Assembly: GCA_025454955.1 (NCBI GenBank)
Contig: JALONL010000025.1
Location: 1-64,000, forward strand
Length of the DNA stretch: 64,000 nt
Reading direction: 5' to 3'
DNA from: Bacteroidia bacterium
Lineage (GTDB): Bacteria > Bacteroidota > Bacteroidia > Palsa-965
Made by a program: the position numbers and the translations under genes. This document shows, one piece after another, positions 59,905-64,000 of the stretch. How positions within the stretch are numbered: the stretch's first letter is position 1; the number at the start of each line of letters is the position of its first letter. The notes under the pieces were generated by a model that made no database searches, was not told the DNA's origin, and saw only the letters and a list, made by a program, of their open reading frames with translations.

Positions 59905-60794
59905 CAAAAGCATTAGCACTTCACTATACATCGCATCCGCACAAAGATTATGCGCGCCTTTACGAACAGATTTTCGGATTGGACAGCCACAAGCAACAGC
60001 TGATGGCTATGCTTCGGCTAATTCTGGACAAGGATGCCTATAAGCGATGGAAAGAAAAGCATCATAAAGGCTCAACTCTGTTTGCCGACAAGAGTCTGGT
60101 TATTTCGCCGTTAGTTATTTTTTCAGGAGACGTTGGATGTGGGAAAACAGAATTGGCTCAATCCATTGCTACCCCACTTGCCCATAAAATGGGTGGAAAA
60201 ACGATTCATTGCTATGAAACACCTTCCGATATCCGAGGAGGAGGGCACGTGGGTGAGCTTTCAACTCGTATTACAGCAGCTTTCGATCAGGCCAGAGCAA
60301 ATATTCCGAAAGGCGAGTATGGCATTATGATCATTGATGAAGGAGATGATCTTGCGACGAGTCGTGAACAAAATCAGGCTCACCATGAAGATCGTGCAGG
60401 TGTGAACGTTCTGATAAAGGAATTGGAGCGATTTGCCAAAGAGGGAATTGACATTGCAGTTATCCTGATTACAAACCGGCTTTCTGCACTCGATCCTGCT
60501 GTTATCAGAAGGGCTAGCCTTCACCTTCAGTTTGATAGACCAGACCCGGAATCGCTTGCGCCTTTCTTTAAGTCACTCTTAACCGGCACCTCAGTTTCTG
60601 ATGAACAGATTCAAGAACTGGTTGATGTATGTAAATCAAAGCAGCCCTTGTTCAACTTTTCGGATATACGAAGACGAGCATTCGTTCAAGCTTTCGTTGA
60701 TTCTGTCCACGAAGACCGTGCATTTGGGCCTGAAGTTTTTATTGAAAAACTCAAACAGCTTAAACCATCCCCAACTTTTATTTCAGAGCCATGA
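59901..60794 (+). CDS. cap6: TRIP13/Pch2-like AAA+ ATPase
   Basis: 297 residues. Walker A G76-T83 (FSGDVGCGKTEL), Walker B GIMIIDEGDDLA near residue 145, sensor-1/Arg region VILITNRLSALDPAVIRRA. In type III CBASS, TRIP13-like ATPases disassemble HORMA from the CD-NTase and so switch the system off in healthy cells. Both overlaps with neighbours are 4 bases (ATGA type). Confidence 0.88.
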   Translation: MTKALALHYTSHPHKDYARLYEQIFGLDSHKQQLMAMLRLILDKDAYKRWKEKHHKGSTLFADKSLVISPLVIFSGDVGCGKTELAQSIATPLAHKMGGKTIHCYETPSDIRGGGHVGELSTRITAAFDQARANIPKGEYGIMIIDEGDDLATSREQNQAHHEDRAGVNVLIKELERFAKEGIDIAVILITNRLSALDPAVIRRASLHLQFDRPDPESLAPFFKSLLTGTSVSDEQIQELVDVCKSKQPLFNFSDIRRRAFVQAFVDSVHEDRAFGPEVFIEKLKQLKPSPTFISEP

Positions 60795-62563
60795 GCAACA
60801 AAATTGTAATCATAAAACACACAATCCACAACTCAATCAGTAATGAGGAAGTGGAAGCTGCCTTGTCTGAAGAACTTTTTCAAAGTGAGCGTATTTTTGT
60901 GGAAGTCGTACCAGTGAAAGTAAGCTTAGACGAAAGTGGGGATATTCATTGGCCTACTGCTGCAAGGCATCAAAAACAGCAGTTTGAACAGGAAATCAAA
61001 CCGATTCTGGACTCAAACCCTGACGCTATTGTGGCCTACTTTGGACTTGCTCCAATCCCTCTTGCTGCACACTTGGGGTATTTGGTAGGTCCATTTCGTA
61101 AAACGAAAGTTTTCCAGCGCCACCACGAAACCAAAAGCTGGAAATGGCCTAATTCGGGCAATGAGGACAAAGGCATTGCTTTAAAATGCCGCGAGCCCAA
61201 GGAGCTTTTCGAGATGCCTAGTGATGTTATCCTGCGTGTCAAAACATCCTTTGATATTAGTCCGGAAATTACAACCGAGTTGGTGAAAGAGCATTCCAGA
61301 GAAATCGACATTCAGGCAAAAGAATTGTCTAAAGATTTCTTTGAGTCCGAGGCTCAGATTGAACGTTTTGCAAACGATTATTGCAATGCTCTGGATTCAA
61401 TAGCAACTTTCCTCCCCAAAACAGATACCATACATTTATTTGCCGCAATTCCAGTCGGACTTGCTTTTTTGATTGGGGCAAAGATAAACCCCAATGTTCA
61501 TCCAAGAGTCCAAACCTACCAGTTCAGCAAAATCAAGAATGGTTCTTATGAACCTGCTCTTGCATTGCAGAACCAGAGTAACGACCCGGAACAACTTACA
61601 GGCGATGAGAAAAATGCAGTCGATGAGCTACGGGAGCTCTTGATTGGTGAATATGAGCGTATCAAAACCTATACAGAATGGGTTGGTAAAAACAGAGATA
61701 ATGATGACACCTCATGGGCCACAACAATTTTTGAAAAGGGTAAAATCCCTTCAAAGTTAACTGAAGGCCGTTGGGGATATATGCCTGCAATTTCAGACAC
61801 CCCAATTCTTGATTCATTTATCGATAAAACGGTAACGAATTCGGGAGAACAGTTTTACGATGATCCGCGCCGGGCATGGCTCTTAGATGATTATTTCCTT
61901 CATGCGCTCAAAAAGCGTCTTGTTGAAATCGAAAAAATCAAGCAGGCTTTCAGACTTTTCATCTTTCACGAGTCACTACACTTTCAACTTGGCTTAAGTT
62001 CTTACCAGGCTCAAGGCATTGGACGATTCCCGCGTGTATTAGAAGAAGCAGATTTTTACGCAGATGTGTGGGCAATGATCAATGAATATGGATTTACCCG
62101 GTTTCATTCCGGCACAGCTCAGGTATTGGATTCATCCAATTTCTTCTCCTCGTTGATCGAACTTGCCATTGAAACATTTTGGGCATTTGATACCAATGCG
62201 GATATGTCCAGACCGCAAGTTCGCCGCGTGAACAGATACCTGATTTGGTATTACATGATGGCACAACTTCGGCTGTCCAAAATAAAAGGCATTGATGATG
62301 CCATCGAAAGAATGACCGTTAAGCCAATTGTCGATTTGCGCGGACCAACAACTAAATCTGATCCCGAAGGGCGTGTTGAATACTTGTTTAATGGGAAAGC
62401 AAGTACTCCTATTTCGATGGCAGTTTATGATTATCAGAATCGTATCACACGACTAACAACAGACAATCATATACCTTTGCAAGAATTGCCAAAGGCTTTT
62501 ATAACTCGTGATGGTAATCGGTTAAAAGAATTATTGAACGCATTTTTTGATGCTGTGAAATAA
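60791..62563 (+). CDS. SAVED-zincin CBASS effector
   Basis: 590 residues. Residues about 80-255 match the SAVED sensor fold (LGYLVGPFRKTKVFQRHHET, then IHLFAAIPVGLAFLIGAKIN, then VQTYQFSK), which binds cyclic oligonucleotides. Past residue 330 a second domain carries FHESLHFQLG, with His393-Glu394 and His397 as an HExxH zinc site, and LEEADFYADVWAM 21 residues later (Glu418 or Glu419 as the third ligand, Asp421/Asp425 nearby). That spacing and the EADxxAD pattern are those of zincin peptidases of the M48/ImmA sort. No nuclease motif is seen. Signal binding should therefore switch on a protease. Here the sensor precedes the effector, opposite to Cap4/Cap5. Confidence 0.85.
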   Translation: MSNKIVIIKHTIHNSISNEEVEAALSEELFQSERIFVEVVPVKVSLDESGDIHWPTAARHQKQQFEQEIKPILDSNPDAIVAYFGLAPIPLAAHLGYLVGPFRKTKVFQRHHETKSWKWPNSGNEDKGIALKCREPKELFEMPSDVILRVKTSFDISPEITTELVKEHSREIDIQAKELSKDFFESEAQIERFANDYCNALDSIATFLPKTDTIHLFAAIPVGLAFLIGAKINPNVHPRVQTYQFSKIKNGSYEPALALQNQSNDPEQLTGDEKNAVDELRELLIGEYERIKTYTEWVGKNRDNDDTSWATTIFEKGKIPSKLTEGRWGYMPAISDTPILDSFIDKTVTNSGEQFYDDPRRAWLLDDYFLHALKKRLVEIEKIKQAFRLFIFHESLHFQLGLSSYQAQGIGRFPRVLEEADFYADVWAMINEYGFTRFHSGTAQVLDSSNFFSSLIELAIETFWAFDTNADMSRPQVRRVNRYLIWYYMMAQLRLSKIKGIDDAIERMTVKPIVDLRGPTTKSDPEGRVEYLFNGKASTPISMAVYDYQNRITRLTTDNHIPLQELPKAFITRDGNRLKELLNAFFDAVK

Positions 62564-62592
62564 CACTTACTCTTCAATAAATTTAAATGAAG

Positions 62593-62620
62593 AAAGCTAT
62601 CCAATGTAATGGATAGCTTT
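62593..62620. terminator. terminator of the CBASS operon
   Basis: AAAGCTATCCA / TGGATAGCTTT with a 6-base loop, ending in TTTT. It lies 30 bases after the effector stop and also serves the convergent small gene at 62625. Confidence 0.85.
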
Positions 62621-62624
62621 TAAT

Positions 62625-62816
62625 TCATATTAACGTTTTCTGTTTTTTTAACGGTTCGCGATCGTACTCTAATTCTCTCATAATAGCTACTTCTTCCTCA
62701 GTGAACACAAGTAATTCGACAGAGTATTCTTGACCATCTCGAATCACTGTAACTTTTGCATTACTGTCATCAATTTTTGTGAATGTAACAGTTGGCTGAG
62801 TTTTGGTATGTTCCAT
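62625..62816 (-). CDS. 63-residue unknown protein
   Basis: MEHTKTQPTVTFTKIDDSNA start; a small acidic beta-rich segment (KVTVIRDGQEYSVELLVFTEEE) and a charged end. No family is recognised. It is convergent with the CBASS operon across the shared terminator. Confidence 0.45.
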   Translation of the reverse strand: MEHTKTQPTVTFTKIDDSNAKVTVIRDGQEYSVELLVFTEEEVAIMRELEYDREPLKKQKTLI

Positions 62817-63060
62817 TTCTCGTTAGGTTAAGTGATTTACTTTTTCAATTTTTTATCGGGATCCCGCTTTACGGGTATTAGATTTTTCTATCGCCATTTT
62901 ATATTGGAGTAGAATATTATGCAATACAATACCTGGAAAAACATTCTTTTACTTTAACCTCTTATTTTCAATAAATTCCAATAACACTCTTCTACCGGCA
63001 TACGACCTCGCAGTTTGCCGGGCTTGTGATTTTCTTCTCTCACCATTCGCTCGGGGTGCT

Positions 63061-63079
63061 CGAGGGGCAGCGCCCCTCG
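63061..63079. repeat. GC-rich hairpin
   Basis: CGAGGGGC AGC GCCCCTCG, an 8-base perfect stem, one base before the larger inverted repeat. Confidence 0.7.
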
Positions 63080-63080
63080 A

Positions 63081-63133
63081 CAAGATTGCAAGTTGCCGAG
63101 TATACGAAAGTTTACCGGCAACTTGCAATCTTG
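63081..63133. repeat. 18-bp inverted repeat, 17-base loop
   Basis: CAAGATTGCAAGTTGCCG at 63081-63098 and its exact reverse complement at 63116-63133. With the adjoining hairpin it makes a strongly structured region of about 75 bases without coding sense; possible origin of transfer or replication, or a mobile repeat. Confidence 0.75.
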
Positions 63134-63554
63134 CGCTGCGCCTTCACGCAGTCTGGTTTAATTCGCTTGGGTGGTTTATCCGCCATTCCTTTCCGGGACG
63201 GCTTTGCTCACCAAACGGAACTAATCGCTCCGAAGGTAGTCACGGAATGGTTCAGCTTTTTTAGTGGGATGTTAGGAATGAAAACAGGGAAGTGGATACT
63301 TCTCATTTTTTGTACTTGTACCCAAGTTCCTTTACGCGCACCGTTTTTAATTCGTTAGTTATCAACACATTGGACATTGTTATGTATTAATAACTATGAT
63401 ATGCTTTTCGCAGTTTTGACCTTTCTATCTGCTTGTTAAGGTTGAAATAGTATATTCCCGAGGCCTCCGTTTTGAACGACGGGGGTCTTTTTTATGTTGA
63501 ATAAAGAAATCTGAAGAACAGAAGACTCAATTGTACTGAACGATCCGTACTATT

Positions 63555-63824
63555 CTATTGCTTTCTCTTTTTGCCGTCAGTATCGAACCCCTCTGCAAAA
63601 AATGCTTCAACGCTCATTTCCAATCCAAAGTGAATAATCCGAATTAGATTGGCAAAGGAGATATTGCGTTCTTTCCGCTCATAGCCGCGCATCAGTGAGC
63701 GGGCTATCTCGCTTTGAATAGCCAGCTTCTCCTGACTCAGTCCTTTCGCCTTACGCAAGTGAACAATTCGGTCAATCAGCAGGGAAAGGTATTTCTTCTC
63801 AATTTCTTTTATCTCCGATTTCAT
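63555..63824 (-). CDS. XRE-family regulator
   Basis: 89 residues. Helix-turn-helix LRKAKGLSQEKLAIQSEIARSLMRGYERKERNIS, then a short helical end (LEMSVEAFFAEGFD). A single-domain regulator. It lies divergent from the gene starting at 63924, with TATATATAG repeats in between that may be its operator. Confidence 0.82.
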   Translation of the reverse strand: MKSEIKEIEKKYLSLLIDRIVHLRKAKGLSQEKLAIQSEIARSLMRGYERKERNISFANLIRIIHFGLEMSVEAFFAEGFDTDGKKRKQ

Positions 63825-63860
63825 CGGAGTAAATGTCTTTAATACGACTATTTTTAGTAA

Positions 63861-63887
63861 CTCTATATATAGGCCCTCTATATATAG
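63861..63887. promoter_or_regulatory. direct repeat, possible XRE operator
   Basis: CTCTATATATAG occurs twice, at 63861-63872 and 63876-63887, 3 bases apart, between the XRE gene and the divergent gene. Each copy is itself nearly palindromic at its TATATA centre. Confidence 0.45.
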
Positions 63888-63895
63888 ATTTTTTA

Positions 63896-63903
63896 TATAT
63901 TTG
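63896..63903 (+). promoter_or_regulatory. -7 box of the last gene
   Basis: TATATTTG, perfect TAnnTTTG, 20 bases before the ATG at 63924; just downstream of the possible operator. Confidence 0.4.
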
Positions 63904-63923
63904 TTATGTTAAACCTTTTTCCC

Positions 63924-64000
63924 ATGAACAACACACATCGTATGAAAAAAAGCACATTCTTAGCACTGATCTGTCTGATAATTATTCAGATTGTGTATTC
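63924..64000 (+). CDS. secreted or membrane protein, N-terminus only
   Basis: The frame starts MNNTHRMKKSTFLALICLII and runs off the window edge. A charged start followed by a hydrophobic stretch looks like a signal peptide or first membrane helix; an alternative ATG is 63942. Nothing more can be said. Confidence 0.5.
   Translation, partial: MNNTHRMKKSTFLALICLIIIQIVY

Larger units (their letters stand above)
62817..63554. other. 738-base region without a supported gene
   Basis: Contains the inverted repeats at 63061-63133 and a GC-rich imperfect hairpin with TTTTTT at about 63465-63495, which reads like a terminator on the plus strand. A 110-codon frame (63026-63358) spans the repeats and has the composition of repeat sequence, so I do not call it. 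The region is a candidate for an origin or transfer site. Confidence 0.5.
40655..64000. mobile_element. integrative mobilizable element in tRNA-Asn (right end beyond window)
   Basis: Begins at the tRNA-Asn 3' fragment. It contains a tyrosine recombinase with a small possible excisionase, a coupling ATPase, MobC-like protein and relaxase, and a defence-rich cargo. Codon use and base composition change at this point and stay unlike the core to the end of the window. No VirB4/TraG-type secretion ATPase or pilus genes are seen, so transfer probably borrows a helper channel, unless these genes lie to the right. The far att site should contain the intact tRNA-Asn. Confidence 0.7.

Noticed and set aside
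63026..63358. 110-codon frame over the inverted repeats
   Set aside because: Composed largely of the repeats; no domain and no signal sequence.
1..64000. CRISPR arrays, rRNA genes and intact tRNA genes
   Set aside because: No regularly spaced direct repeats, no rRNA-like blocks, and only one tRNA fragment was found on reading both strands.
40843..64000. complete conjugative type IV secretion system
   Set aside because: Coupling ATPase and relaxase are present, but no VirB4-like ATPase, pilin or channel proteins; such genes could lie beyond the right edge.

Overview
The window comes from a member of the Bacteroidota. Three things point there: secreted proteins ending in a type IX secretion (T9SS) sorting region, families typical of the phylum (DUF4292 lipoprotein, YARHG lipoprotein, EnvC-like LytM protein behind a dut/nucleotidyltransferase cluster), and -7 promoter boxes of the form TAnnTTTG instead of -35/-10 boxes. 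I cannot name the genus from sequence alone.

Positions 1-40.4 kb are mostly chromosomal core. They hold small lipoproteins, an enoyl-CoA hydratase, three large paralogous helical proteins of about 517 residues, a co-directional cell-envelope operon (flippase, dut, sugar nucleotidyltransferase, TPR lipoprotein, DUF4292 lipoprotein, EnvC-like protein; 10.9-17.9 kb), a polyphosphate cluster (sixA-like, ppk1, ppx-like; 25.2-28.8 kb), plsC, an assimilatory sulfate operon on the minus strand (cysH, cysD, a siroheme-synthase-like/TauE fusion, cysN; 30.8-35.0 kb) beside an Rrf2 regulator, and a 1170-residue T9SS surface protein. Two AT-richer patches interrupt this core. At 18-22.2 kb an ABC-type ATPase plus HNH nuclease pair has been broken by an IS1595-like element that carries a RhuM gene. 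At 28.9-30.1 kb a lone AAA ATPase sits between ppx and plsC.

At 40,655-40,697 lies only the 3' half of a tRNA-Asn gene (minus strand, anticodon GTT). It looks like one att end of an integrated element that continues past the right edge of the window. Inside are a tyrosine recombinase with a possible excisionase, a run of small unknown genes, a 4-TM protein, a vWA-like lipoprotein, a TraG/VirD4-type coupling ATPase, a MobC-like protein and a relaxase. No type IV secretion channel genes are visible, so it is best read as an integrative mobilizable element, or as part of a larger conjugative one.

The right-hand cargo (54-63 kb) is defence-like: an XRE/ImmA pair, an HNH nuclease with a glycine-zipper tail, a GRDP-like protein, a 39-residue protein, and a tightly overlapping four-gene operon. 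That operon encodes a CD-NTase, a HORMA protein, a TRIP13-like ATPase and a SAVED protein. This is the layout of a type III CBASS anti-phage system. Its effector carries an HExxH zinc-peptidase signature (H393-H397, with E418/E419 downstream) after the SAVED domain instead of a nuclease. This SAVED-zincin effector is the most interesting object in the window.
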